Assembly (NCBI GenBank): GCA_026018925.1 | Contig: JAKSZU010000008.1 | Coordinates: 12,007,626 to 12,071,625, forward strand | Source: Tupaia tana | Taxonomy: Eukaryota > Chordata > Mammalia > Scandentia > Tupaiidae | Direction: 5' to 3' | DNA: 64,000 nucleotides | In this document: in pieces, positions 1 through 10,014 of the stretch | Position numbering within the stretch: position 1 is the stretch's first letter | Layout: each line of letters begins with the position of its first letter | Translations under genes and position numbers: made by a program | Notes under the pieces: generated by a model | Told to the model about the DNA's origin: nothing | Database searches by the model: none | Seen by the model: the letters and a program-made list of their open reading frames with translations, nothing else

Positions 1-254
1 TTAGAAAGGAATTCAAAAGGGGATACACTTGGGCTGGAGCGCGTTTTCCCTAAGCTCCCTGAATCAATCTATTTTAGCAAGCTCCAGATGGGTCCGGAAG
101 AGAAGAGCTTTTTACAACATGGAGGGGATGGAGGGAGGGCAAAAGAGATGTGATTGGTCATAAGGAAACAGGGCTACTTACTCCCCCTCTTACAGTGCCT
201 GAACCTCAGATTTGCGAGCATAGACTCCAGATATGGAGTGAAATGGATCTAGCA
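1..254. other. unassigned sequence
   Basis: I recognise no gene or repeat in this stretch. The single short open frame near 150-341 has no family resemblance. Confidence 0.4.
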
Positions 255-455
255 TGGTCCAGACACTGTCCTGACGTTGTTTCATCTTTTCCTAATGAAA
301 ATCCTAACAAGAAGGTCATTTTACCCCCCATTTACAAATGAGAATACTTTCACTCAGTAAGCCCAGGCAACCTGCCCACCATGGCACTGCTACGAAGTAC
401 ACAGGGTTTGAGGCCAGGGTTCTCTAATACTTAACACACAATAATTCTATAGCCA
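255..455 (-). mobile_element. MIR fragment, ancient SINE
   Basis: The order of words CCCATTTACAAATGAGAA, a CTCAGTAAGCCCAGGCAACCTGCCC-like core and a following GGTTTGAGGCC-like tRNA end matches the reverse complement of MIR. It is strongly diverged, as expected of a mammal-wide relic. Assignment is from remembered consensus. Confidence 0.5.
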
Positions 456-1179
456 CATATCAGTGAATAAAATGCTTTCTTTTATAAGTTACAGTCAGAT
501 GGGTAAAAAGGTTTACACTTATTTTATCAGTTCCACAGCTGGCTTCACACCCTTTATTTCTTCATGATGAGTCTTTATCTTTAAACCCAAAAAGCAAGTT
601 ACACCCTCCCTTGAAACTCTCAGAACAGCGATGTCCATAAACCCTGTCTTGATGGAGCCATCCTAACGGTGTAGAGCTGAGGCTGTCCACATCTGCACAC
701 AGCCAGCCTGCTCAGCGCTGTGACACACCAATTGGCTGCAATTCTTTCTCTTCAAGGTGGTGGTGGATCTCCAGTTCATCACCACAGCCAGGCATTCTAG
801 TCTGCGCCTTTCTGATGAATTATGCTCCCAGTAGATCTGCTTTTCTAAATAATGGTGAATTAGAGTTAATCTGAGAATGTCTCCAGCTGGCTTATTTTCT
901 TATACCAAGTATTGAACTGATTGCTCTCTTCCGACTCCCTCGCTTCTTTTCAGATGAGAAGAACCCATCTAATCAGCTCTACATCATTCTTGGATTTGAA
1001 TAAAGCCTTTAGAGCCTGTGTGACTTAGCATAGTAATAAATACCTCAAATGTAGTAGGGAAAGTGAACTTCGGAAGAGCTGCCAGCATTACAGGAAAGAG
1101 AAAGGAGTAAGCACGTAGCTCTTCTTTGCAACTAATTGTGAATTGAATTTGTCTGACAAAAAAAAAAGAAAGAAAACTC
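456..1179. other. unassigned sequence
   Basis: No recognisable gene, RNA or repeat. Composition is ordinary AT-leaning mammalian DNA. The short minus-strand open frame inside it runs on into the SINE and microsatellite to the right. Confidence 0.4.
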
Positions 1180-1411
1180 GGGCCAGCAGGTGGTGTGGAA
1201 GTTAAGGTGACTAGATCCCTCATGACCAACTGCAATTTGAGTCCCCAGTGGCTTGAAAATCATGCCAGGTGTGTAGGCATGCCCAAAATCCTGAGAGAAG
1301 AATGGAGGAGAAGGGATTGTGGCGTGGTCATTACCCCTGGAGGGTGATCTCTCCCTTTCCTTCTCTCTTTGTCTCTCTCTTGCAAGCACACATGCTGTAT
1401 GGTGAGAATCT
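1180..1411 (+). mobile_element. old family A tRNA-SINE
   Basis: Family A anatomy is visible in order: a head GGGCCAGCAGGTGGTGTGG, a B-box remnant (TTTGAGTCCC), GTGGCTTGAAAATCATGCC, the body word AATGGAGGAGAAGGGATTG, a TCTCTTTGTCTCTC pyrimidine tract and a 3' end around GCAAGCACACATGC. It is diverged and CpG-poor. Its A-rich tail appears to have seeded the purine microsatellite that follows. Confidence 0.85.
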
Positions 1412-1426
1412 TAAAAAAGAAAGAAA

Positions 1427-1501
<75 letters not shown>

Positions 1502-1520
1502 GAAGAAAGAAAGAAAGAGG

Positions 1521-1566
<46 letters not shown>

Positions 1567-1614
1567 AAGAGAAGGAAAGAAAGGAAGAAAGAAGAAAGGG
1601 AGAGAGAAAGGGAG

Positions 1615-1653
<39 letters not shown>

Positions 1654-1677
1654 GGAAGGAAGGGAGGGAGAAAGAAA
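1412..1677 (+). repeat. (GAAA)n/(GA)n purine tract
   Basis: About 265 bp of almost pure purine: long GAAA tetranucleotide runs, then GA dinucleotide blocks, then mixed GAAA/GGAA. It starts in the tail of the SINE to its left. The long open frames on both strands here are low-complexity artefacts (K/E/R or S/L/F runs). Confidence 0.95.
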
Positions 1678-1791
1678 ATGCCAGCTCTCCCTAATATGCA
1701 TTTCCCCTTGGATCTTAACACAAGGTTATAAAACATAACTGACAGTAACTGCCTGTGCATATTGCCATCATCTCATTCTATGGTCCCTTCC

Positions 1792-1946
1792 TTTTTTTTT
1801 TTTTTTTTGTTGTTTGTTTGTTTGTTTGTTTTCTTTAAGAGAACAGGGTCTTCATATGTTGCCTAGACTGGCTGAAACTTGTCTTCCTCTTGCCTCAGTC
1901 TCCCATGCATCTGGGACATCAAGCATGTGCCATTGTGCCCTGCTCT
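1792..1946 (-). mobile_element. 7SL-derived SINE monomer (FRAM/Alu-like)
   Basis: Read on the minus strand: AGCAGGGCACAATGGCACATG, then GGGAGACTGAGGCAAGAGGA, CAGTCTAGGCAACAT and GACCCTGTTCTC, ending in an A-rich tail (a T run at 1792-1830 on +). These follow the 7SL-derived monomer in order (GCCGGGCGCGGTGG, GGGAGGCTGAGGC, CAGCCTGGGCAACAT, GACCCCGTCTC). Body is about 115 bp, so a single monomer. It is the only 7SL-type SINE I see, and such SINEs are known only from Euarchontoglires. Confidence 0.75.
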
Positions 1947-2159
1947 AAGGTAACTTTTATTTGGATGTTTACTCACCATGCTAAACTCATCGTGTTCTAA
2001 ACTAACTCTTCCAGCTCCCTTCCTCCTTCTTTGCTTCAAACCATTTCTCCTTCTCTCTGGCCATGGCCTCAGCATTCTCGCATGGAACCAGGAAAGTCAT
2101 CTCTGCTTTTGTCTCTGCCTATAAGAAGTATATTGTTAAGGGAATGCAGTCAGATTGGG

Positions 2160-2330
2160 CAAGTTGGCTGTGTATCAGCAGTCAAGTTCCTTCACCAGTT
2201 TGGACCTTGGTTTTCTCAGCGGTACTCTTGACACATCTGTACCAGAGGTGGCTTCACGGTATTGCTGTGAGGATTAAATGAGAGAGAGCACAGATATCAA
2301 GCATTGGACCTGCATCATATTAAAGGTTCA
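2160..2330 (+). mobile_element. MIR fragment
   Basis: The block GGACCTTGGTTTTCTCA followed by ATTGCTGTGAGGATTAAATGAGA matches the central-to-3' part of MIR in sense orientation. It is diverged and lacks the tRNA head. Confidence 0.55.
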
Positions 2331-2338
2331 AAGTACAA

Positions 2339-2710
2339 AGAGAGTGCTTCAAAAATTCATGGAAAATGGACATTATGGAAATAACATACATGGATTTCAA
2401 TTTTTTAGAGTTTCTTCATTTATTTCTTGAGTGAAATGAACAAAGAGAAATATATAGAGAAACTTAGCACCTCCAACAGAGTCTCGATGCCATAATCCAC
2501 CCCCAGGCTCAGCCAGCCCTGGATCATGGGTGTACACACACGTGGCATATCTGAGAGGGCTCTGGCATGACCACAGAACCTTCTCGTGTGGCTCAGCCTT
2601 GCAGATATAGTGTCTTACCACTACCTGCCTCAATATTTCAAATTTTTTTGCACCAAAATAAACTTGTAAGTTAATTGTACTTTTTCATAAACTTTTTAAT
2701 ATCCCCTTAT
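2339..2710 (+). mobile_element. mariner-like MITE split by a SINE
   Basis: The left half starts GAGTGCTTCAAAAATTCATGG and reaches about 2407. The right half from about 2635 carries TTTGCACCAAAATAAACTTG and ends TTTTTCATAAACTTTTTAA. The two ends are inverted copies of each other, as expected of a short non-autonomous DNA transposon. A family B SINE sits between the halves. Related copies lie near 15.6, 17.0, 20.5, 60.9 and 63.5 kb. Confidence 0.6.
2408..2634 (-). mobile_element. family B tRNA-SINE inside a MITE
   Basis: The minus strand reads GGTAGTGGTAAGACACTAT, then CGAGAAGGTTCTGTGGTC as a B-box-like region, then TCCAGGGCTGGCTGAGCCTG. It differs from family A in its body but keeps a tRNA-type head. 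ATTTCAATTTTTT on the left and ATTTCAAATTTTTTT on the right look like the TSD. Confidence 0.65.
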
Positions 2711-2717
2711 TTGTAGG

Positions 2718-3066
2718 TTCTATATTAGGCATCTTGGACTGCTATAACAAAACACCATACACTGGTATTTTTTCACAGCTCTGGGCTGGGTCTGACATCA
2801 AGGAGGCAGAATGGTCAGGTTCTAGTGAGGGCCCTCTTCCTGCCTCTCAGACGGCAGCCTTCTTACCATATCCTCACATGGCAGAGAGAGAGGGACCGAG
2901 AGAGAGGAAAGAGCTTGTCTTATGTCTTATAAGGGCATCAATCCTGTCAGGAAGGACCCATCTCCAGGCCCTTATCTAAGCCCAATTATCTCCCGAAGTC
3001 CCCACCTCCATCACATTTGGGGTTAGGCTTTCCACATATGAATTTAGAGGGAATAACTGAGTCTGA
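2718..3066 (-). mobile_element. MLT1-like MaLR solo LTR (fossil)
   Basis: Antisense matches to the ERVL-MaLR MLT1 consensus run in order: GGACTGCTATAACAAAACACC, TTTCACAGCTCTGGGCTGG, CTGCCTCTCAGACGGCAGCC, CCTCACATGGCAGAGAGAG, CTTATAAGGGCATCAATCC and CACATATGAATTTAGAGGG. Old and decayed; no internal region is attached. Confidence 0.65.
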
Positions 3067-3759
3067 AGGAGGTTCTTGTTGTGGGAAACAAAGAAGAGGA
3101 GCTCTTGAAAAATGTGTTTGATTTTTACCCAAGCTATTGAGTTAGGAAGTCAATAAAAAATTGTACTAATACCCTGCCACAAACCAGTGCAACCTATTTC
3201 AAAGAAAGTGCTCAGTGGAAATATTTAATAAGAAGAAAACATTTTGGTTTATATCCGATAGTACAAGAAGACCAATCAATCTGACAGGAGCAGTGACAAC
3301 ATTCAATAACACACCATGCAGAGTTCTCTACCTGGTATCTGTGGCAGCCGACGGGCAGTGAAAGGTTCTAAAAGTGCAATTCCTCCCTCAGCTCTCAGAG
3401 GGCGAGGTCCACTCCCGCAGTTCCTTGAATGGCACACTGAAGCAAAAGCTATTTATCAGTAGTCTACTACACGAGTTATTAAAGGTGAAGAATCTTTGAT
3501 ATTTACAACTAAAACAAATACCTGTATTTGCTTAATAATGACTCTAATTCAATGTTTTACTAAAAAGTGCCACCCAAACTTATCAAATGGTAAAGTTCAT
3601 ATTGTGCACAGTTAAATTATTGCCAATTTCTAAGAAAGTCACATTGAATTGGAAACATGATCTCCATTTTTTGCCAGTGGCTTATGTAAAGGATATTTCT
3701 TTTATGTAACACCACCCACATAGCAAGTGCTAAGTAGTAGTTATTACTGTTACTTAATT
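3067..3759. other. unassigned sequence
   Basis: No gene or repeat family recognised. AT-rich unique-looking DNA. Confidence 0.4.
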
Positions 3760-4465
3760 TTCTATAATCATTCACTGCCAAATCCTAGATATTCTTCCTT
3801 TAAAGTTTCTTCCACTCCATTTCTACCATAACCGCCTTATCCCACAGTTAGATGACCCAGTGTTGTCCTACTAACTTTAGTTTCCCTCACCTTTCTGCTA
3901 TTCCTCAGTGTAGTTAAATCAACCTTAAATATCTCATAACAATAGCATTCACTGACTCTGACTTGTTTAATATGTACAAAGTTAAAACCATGGAAGTACC
4001 TGATCCTGCCCTTACTATGGATACGAAGCCTCTCTTAACTTTCAGGGTTCACCAACATCCATTCTCCACTCCCAGCAAGCCAAGCTCTTTCCAGATTCCT
4101 GGGAGCTGTTAGAATGTTAACTAATGTTCTGAGTCAGAAAGCACCTACTTGTTTTGCTCTGACTATCCCAGTCTTGCCAGTCATCAAGATCCCCTGTAAC
4201 TGCCCATTCTACCCAGTACTCTTTCCAAACCACTCTAGTGTTCATTCATCTCCTGTCTACCCAACCTCAGAGCACTTAAATACCCAACTCAACACTTAAG
4301 TATGCATTGCCTGACAAAGTTCTTCAACCAATGCATGAAGACTTGTTGTATATTATTTCTTTCCTCTCAAATAGGTAATTTCTCTAAGGATAGAACTTAT
4401 GTTTTATTCACATCTTGCATTTTAAAATAGTACTGGCCATGTACACATTAAGTTATCAGTGTATA
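3760..4465 (+). mobile_element. probable L2 fragments
   Basis: The 3' part (about 4373-4465), with CTAAGGATAGAACTTATGTTTT and TAGTACTGGCCATGTACACA, follows the L2 3' end (GAGGGCAGGGACTATGTCTT then AGTGCCTGGCACATAGTA). The upstream pyrimidine-rich stretch has L2-like texture, but I am unsure of the left boundary. Confidence 0.4.
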
Positions 4466-4469
4466 ATTA

Positions 4470-4610
4470 TTACTATCGGGCAAGGTGTTAGACATTTTAG
4501 CTAACTTGTATTTGTAGAGAATATTCCCCATTTTAAAGAGGAGTAGTCTGAAGTTTGAAAACAAAGTTACTTGCCTAAGGTCCTATATGGTCTGACTGTT
4601 GTCCTTTGGT
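4470..4610 (-). mobile_element. MIR fragment
   Basis: CAAGGTGTTAGACATTTTAGC, CCCCATTTTAAAGAGGAG and AAAGTTACTTGCCTAAGGTC follow the antisense MIR core (CCCCATTTTACAGATGAGG, then TTAAGTAACTTGCCCAAGGTC). Confidence 0.6.
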
Positions 4611-4714
4611 ACATTCAGTCTCTCATACTTAACTATCAACCACCTTTTCCCTCAATTAGTATTTTGTGGGTCTTTGGAATATTACTTCTATCTTGATGAT
4701 AAAGAACTCTACTT

Positions 4715-4886
4715 TGGGACCAGCAGTTAGCGTAATGGCTACGTCGCTGGACTCCCATGTAGTCAACTGCGGTTCGCGTCCCGGACCTGGTGGCTTAAAA
4801 CTCACGCCGGGCGCGTGTGCGTGTGTGCCCAAGATCCCGAGAGGAGAATGGAGGAGAAGGGACTGCGGCGTGGCCATCCCCCCTGG
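4715..4886 (+). mobile_element. young family A SINE, 3'-truncated and tailless
   Basis: A CpG-rich family A head and body: an A-box-like TTAGCGTAATGG, a B-box-like GGTTCGCGTCCC and AGATCCCGAGAGGAGAATGG. The copy stops at the CCCCCCTGG palindrome with no pyrimidine tract, 3' end or A tail. GAACTCTACTTT lies directly on both sides (4704-4715 and 4887-4898), so this is a complete insertion event, not later decay. It landed exactly at the 5' end of an older SINE. Confidence 0.9.
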
Positions 4887-4897
4887 GAACTCTACTT

Positions 4898-5156
4898 TGG
4901 GCCAGCTCCATGGCCTGGTGGTTAAGTGAGCTAGATTCCACATGGCCCATTATACAATTCAAACACTGGCTCTAGTGGCTTGAAAAACATGTTATGTGAA
5001 TGTGTGTGGGGCACCAGATCACAGACTGAAGTAACGGAGAAGGGATTATATGATGACAACACCCCATGGGAGGTGCTTTCTTCCGTTACTTCTATCTCTG
5101 CCTCTCAGTCTCTCTTTGGTGAGCACACATGCCCTCTGGCAAATAAAATTTAAAAG
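4898..5156 (+). mobile_element. old family A SINE
   Basis: Head GGGCCAGCTCCATGGCCTGG with GTGGTTAAG, then TAGTGGCTTGAAAAACATG, GGAGAAGGGATTATATGATG, a TCTCTGCCTCTCAGTCTCTC tract, and GAGCACACATGCCCTCTGGC before an A-rich end. It is a full-length but diverged member. A younger tailless SINE abuts its first bases. Confidence 0.8.
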
Positions 5157-5251
5157 AATGAACTTCAATTTAATATATATCCAAGATCTTAAGCTTAATG
5201 GGTTAATAAATTGCTTTCTTAGGAAATGTAATTGTTTATAAAGGATTGTCA

Positions 5252-5526
5252 TTTTTTTTGTACCTTTTTTTTTTTTAGAGGTTTTTGCTATAGGGTGCAT
5301 GCACTCTCCAGAAAGACAGAGAAAAGCAAAGAGACAGAAAGCGAGAAATCACTCCCCCAGGGGGAATGGCCATGCCGCAATCCCTTCTCCTCTATTCTCC
5401 TCTCGGGATCTTGGGTACGCACGTACATGTGCCCAGCGTGAGTTTAAGCCACCGGGTCCAAGACTTGAACCATGTTCAACTACATGGGAGTCCAGTGACA
5501 TAGCCATTATGCCAATTGCTGATCCC
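5252..5526 (-). mobile_element. young family A SINE
   Basis: Full-length minus-strand copy with a T run on its left (A tail), GAGGTTTTTGCTATAGGG as the antisense 3' end, the palindromic CCCCCAGGGGG and an antisense head GGGAGTCCAGTGACATAGCC. TSD AGGATTGTCA is perfect at 5242-5251 and 5527-5536. Confidence 0.92.
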
Positions 5527-5706
5527 AGGATTGTCACTTTTTTTTTTTTTTTTTTAAAGTAAGAAGCAGCAACTAAATCAAAAGATGACTACAAATGGCC
5601 ATTTTTCCTATGTAAAAGGCTCAGAGCTAGCCCAGTACCAATAAAGAATGTTAGCTCAGCAATCATAGATGATAAGGAAGGACACTGGCCTGGTTTTAAT
5701 ATATTA

Positions 5707-5778
5707 GGGTGTACGGAAAGTCATGATGGACTTTTCTGTTTTTCTATGCAAAAATGATTCATGACTTTCCAGACAACC
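5707..5778. mobile_element. 72-bp palindromic MITE
   Basis: Terminal inverted repeats start GGGTGTACGGAAAGTCATGA and end TCATGACTTTCCAGACAACC, with a short spacer containing TTTTCTGTTTTTCTATGC. Size and structure resemble mariner MITEs such as MADE1 (80 bp), but the sequence is different. A TA precedes the left end. A related copy of the same length lies at 49826-49897. Confidence 0.65.
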
Positions 5779-6250
5779 AAATATATTACATTGATCCCTC
5801 TCCCAAATCTACACTCAAAGCTATCTGAAATCTATGAAAATGTTGGTATATGTAAAGTTGTTGGATTATTTTTACACAGTTCTGTCTAAATTGTTTCAGA
5901 TGGAGCCCAAAATATAAAAGGCAAAACCCCTGGAAGGTGTAATTTTTTTTTCCTGATAACTGTACAACTAGCTCATTTTAATTTTTGCAAGTTTTGTCAA
6001 ACTGGAGCATTTTGGAACTTTAATCTCTGAAATTCTCAACTTCATTCTCTGAAATGTGTTGTAAGTCTCTGTTCTAGGCTCATATCTGAGAATTAGAATT
6101 TATTTTATTCAGAGCTTTATATCTGGGTTCAAGAAAATGCAACACTGCATTATTTTAAAAATACCCATTATCTCTTACCTAGAAATAAGGGGAAAGTCAG
6201 TTGATCCTCATTGAAAAGATAAGAATTTCTTGAGCAAAATTTTTTTTAAG
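5779..6250. other. unassigned sequence
   Basis: AT-rich DNA with no recognised repeat or open frame of interest. Confidence 0.4.
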
Positions 6251-6262
6251 AAGTTGAGATTC

Positions 6263-6440
6263 AGGACATAATAGTTACATCACTGGACTCCTATGTAGTC
6301 AACTGCAGTTCAAGTCCCGGGCTCGGAGGCTTAAAACCCTCAGACGGGGCTTGTGTGTGTGCATGCCCAAAATCCCAAGAGGAAAATGGAGGAGAAGGGA
6401 TTGAGACATAGCCATCCCCCCAGGAGATGATTTCTCTCTT

Positions 6441-6483
<43 letters not shown>

Positions 6484-6522
6484 CCACACACCTTATGGGA
6501 AAAAAAAATTCTCTTAAAAAAA
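6263..6522 (+). mobile_element. family A SINE with shortened head
   Basis: It begins AGGACATAATAGTTACATC, so the CCAGCAGTTAGC part of the head is lost. The rest runs normally through GTTCAAGTCCCGG, AAATGGAGGAGAAGGGATTG and a 3' end at CACACACCTTATGGG. TSD TTGAGATTC is repeated at 6254-6262 and 6523-6531. A (CT)n tract replaces the usual pyrimidine block. Confidence 0.85.
6444..6479 (+). repeat. (CT)n inside SINE
   Basis: About 36 bp of pure CT dinucleotide, grown from the TCTGTCTCTC tract of the SINE. Confidence 0.9.
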
Positions 6523-6534
6523 TTGAGATTCTTC

Positions 6535-7090
6535 AAAATAGTTAGTAATTAGCACACAATGCATTGTGCTTCTGAGTAAACTATAGGAAACAGAAGCTGA
6601 CCAGGTTTTCAAGAAGTTCTGACCCAGTTAATGATCAGCCTAAGCAAACACTGAAACCACCAGTCCAAATCCAGGCAGCAGGTAGAAAGGGAGAGATGAA
6701 AAGAGAGAAATGAGGATGGAATGGGAGCAGTGCTGATGTTTAAGGCTCTGGAAGAGGCCAGTCTCGAATTGGCAGAACTATTTCTGGTAATAAGACATAT
6801 CGTAGAGCATCCATAATGTAGCCTACACATCACAGGTGGCCGTAATGACTCATCTGACCACTGCTACTTAACTTTAGGTCAGTTTCTAAGCACTAAATTC
6901 TGCCTGTATCAAAAATCTATAGGCCTAATTCAGTCTCTAAATGGGTAATATAAAGGAAATTGTTCTGAATTTAGCATTACATCAGCCCAGCTGCCAGTCA
7001 AAATGTTATTCCTTAGAACCATTTGGCAGACTCCCTCCCAAAAGTGCCTTTAGAACAATTCTTTCCTTTTTCTTCTGCTGTAAAAAATAA
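6535..7090. other. unassigned sequence
   Basis: No recognisable element. The minus-strand open frame at 6609-6833 has no identifiable domain. Confidence 0.4.
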
Positions 7091-7097
7091 AAATAAA

Positions 7098-7371
7098 GGG
7101 ACCAGCAGTTAGAGTAATGGCTATGTCGCTGGACTCCCACGTAGTCGACTGCGGTTCACGTCCCGGACCCGGTGGCTTAAAACTCACGCCGGGTGCGTGT
7201 GCATGCATGCCCAAGATCCCGAGAGAAGAAAGGAGGAGAAGGGATTGCGGCATGGCCATCCCCCCTGGGGGGTGATTTCTCACTTTCTGTCTCTCTGTTT
7301 CTCTCTGTCTGTCTGGCAAGCGCACGTGCCCTATAGCAAAAACCTCTCCAAAATAAATAAATAAATAAAAA
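7098..7371 (+). mobile_element. young family A SINE with (AAAT)n tail
   Basis: Head GGGACCAGCAGTTAGAGTAATGG, B-box-like GGTTCACGTCCCGG, palindrome CCCCCCTGGGGGG, end GCCCTATAGCAAAAACC, then a tail of AAAT repeats. CpG sites are well kept. The flanks are A-rich, so the TSD is hard to delimit. Confidence 0.9.
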
Positions 7372-7609
7372 TACAAACCCTTATTATCATGGTGTTAGAA
7401 AAACAAAAGTAAATTAAGCAACAGTAACACACATATACACATGTATGCACACATACATACTCAGTTTACTGTATGCAATGTTTGTTCTTTAACCCAATTG
7501 AATGGGTGAAGGTGGTGTGGTTTCAGGTATAATTTAAAATTCTGACTCAGTGTGCCTCTTATAGTTACAACTATTGACTAAATCACATGCATGCTTGAAA
7601 ATTTACTCA

Positions 7610-7790
7610 TTTATTTCCCCTATGAGAAAGCGAGGTAGGTACCCCACAGGATCTTCATGTCACAACTCTCCCCCACCCCCAGGCTCGGCCAGCCCGAATC
7701 ACACGTATGCCCTGGGAGATCCCAGCATGTAAACCCAGTACCTTCCCCTGGTGGGTCCAGTTGCTTTATAGCTACGCCACTGCCTGACCT
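7610..7790 (-). mobile_element. family B SINE
   Basis: Antisense family B: CCCCAGGCTCGGCCAGCCC, CCAGTACCTTCCCCTGGTGGG and TTGCTTTATAGCTACGCCAC match the 2408-2634 and 57932-58160 copies in the same order. Confidence 0.65.
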
Positions 7791-8700
7791 TTAAATCATA
7801 TACATTTAAAGCCAATCCTAGGAGAGAAGGGAAAATAATTGCTTATGATCCTCAGACCTCTCTTTCTAAGGAGGAGAAATGCTTCTCATCTCAATCCCAG
7901 TGTAATCATTGCTTTGTCAGCCTTCTCACAAAGCTGAATTCCCCCCAGGGAAGTAAAAGAGACGATTCCAGGGGCCAGAGATTCCTGCTCTCCATCCGCC
8001 CACCTGCGTTACTTTCTTCTCGGCAAATTCCAAACCTCCAACTTGAAAGCAGTTAGATTTTTGGCTCCATGGAAGCCACTGTGGAATTACTTCCAGTCTG
8101 GCACCTGCTTCATCTGCTTCACCTTGGAATGAGCCAGGCAGCTCCAACAATCTCCCCGTGGAGTTTGACCCTGTGACCACTGAGCAGAGTGTAGTTAGTG
8201 TGAGATCTTTGGATCCCATTAAGTCTGATGGTTCCAGCTTACCAGCATTTGGGAATAAGATAAGGGCCCTACATTTGAACTGGGGTTTGATGATGCACTA
8301 GACTAGAATGAGCCTGCTTCCAGGGTAGGATGCGTGGCCCCATCTGCTTCAGGCTGATTATGAATAAGTGACAGTAAGTGATCAGACTGAAGTCATGCCT
8401 TGATAATGAGGCTGTTTGGAACAGCAAATGCCACTGTTTTAAAAAATGTTAGAGATAAATGGTATCTCCTTGAGTGTTTGGTCTGGTAATGAGGAGCCAG
8501 TTTACGTTTTTCCAATTAAAGTGATTCATTCTTGGTTGAGTTAGTGGTAAGAAAAAGGGGACGTTTTGAAAAGAAGAAGAAATAATTAGGGTAAAGATAT
8601 TTTAAAATATAAACAAATTATTTTGAGAGCAATGGTAACTATCTAACCGCTTTCTCAGTATCAAGATACCACCCATCGTGAAATGCCGTGAAGGGATGAA
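7791..8700. other. unassigned sequence
   Basis: No gene or repeat recognised. A minus-strand open frame of 97 codons (7926-8219) shows no domain, and its base composition is unremarkable. Confidence 0.4.
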
Positions 8701-8706
8701 AAAAGT

Positions 8707-8795
8707 ATGAAAGAAAGAAGAAAGGAAGGAAGGAAAGAAAGAAGAAAAAATAACAGAAAGGAGAGAGGGAAAGGAGAGGGAAAGAAGGTAGGAAG
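8707..8795 (+). repeat. purine-rich GAAA/GGAA tract
   Basis: About 90 bp of irregular GAAA, GGAA and GAAG words with almost no pyrimidine. The overlapping open frames on both strands are low-complexity artefacts. Confidence 0.85.
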
Positions 8796-10014
8796 GAAAC
8801 AGCTTTTGCACCTTTTTTTCAGGTCTTTCCTGCCGGTTTTGTACTTCCCACCGTATTACAGAAATCACAAAGTGAAAACCACACGAATTAAGACATGCTC
8901 ACTCTGGCTCAGCAACCCAGATATGAGAGAGAGACTGATACAAAGATCAGTTCTGACACAGAAACAGAATTAGAAAAGTAGGTTCTCCCAGTAGCAAATT
9001 ATATTTTTATCAGTATTACAAACTAAAAAGGGAAAATCTAAAATCAACCAAACCCATACTAGACAGGCATGTCATTTAAAGATACACCAGATGAATTTAA
9101 ACTTCCTGCACATAAGTTTAATGGAAGCGAGGATTCCCCCCCCCAATAGTTCCAAAATCTGTGGCTTTGAGCCTCACCCCAAGCTGTTCGTCCACTTCAG
9201 CACATTTTAATGAAAGAAACGTGAGAAACTCTGTGAACAGCACTGGTGAGTATGTCCTTAGGACTTTGGTGTGAACACTTGATTTAGAAACCACTTTGAA
9301 GCTTTGAATTTGGGTCATCAGTACAATAATTGGACAGCATTCGTTCTACTGGCAATGAAAAGTGATCCATTTTTGCATCTCTTTGCCCCTCTCTTAACAA
9401 AGACTCTCTTAACAAAGAAGCAGAGGCATTCAGATGATTCCAATGTGAATTCCAGCTCGTGGGCACTTGCATTCTTCTATACTATATATTTCTAATATAC
9501 ACTTGCACTTAAAAAATATCAATAGCCACGAGCTTCTAGTAAAGTTCATCAATGTGATTTCATTTACCTTTATAATTAATCTTGCATGAATATGGAAGAT
9601 GAAGGACTTGAAGTACAATTTACTTTGCAACATGCTGCATCAACAGTCTCTCAGCTGAAACCAATTACATATGACTTCAGGCTTCTAAAGAAAATATAGA
9701 CTATGAAAAGGATATCAGTAAGACATCGAAGGTGTTGCAGGTGAGTAAAATGCTTCAGAGAAAGCCCGCAAAAAGTTGCCAATTTAATAATGACACAGCT
9801 AGTGACATAGTGTAGAAAATAACACAGGGTTACAAGAGTGGCCTACCACCCAGAGCCATTTCACTGAATAGGTCAGACAGCCAGGAAATAAAAGTACATT
9901 ATTTAGAGCATTAATCATAATATTCCCACCCACATTTCCAAGATAATTTCTATAGCAAAGAAGTCACACACATAATTTTCGTTTAGCTTCTTAACATATA
10001 TACATTTAAACAAT
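8796..10014. other. unassigned sequence
   Basis: Nothing recognised over about 1.2 kb; short open frames on both strands lack any family signature. An eight-C run at 9137 is the only local oddity. Confidence 0.4.

Noticed and set aside
1260-1760. 166- and 141-codon open frames of S/L/F or K/E/R
   Set aside because: They are translations of the GAAA/GA purine microsatellite.
4717-4929. Recurrent peptide MAMSLDSHVVDRGSSPGPGGL in many open frames
   Set aside because: It is the translated family A SINE head, found wherever the SINE occurs. It is not a conserved protein.
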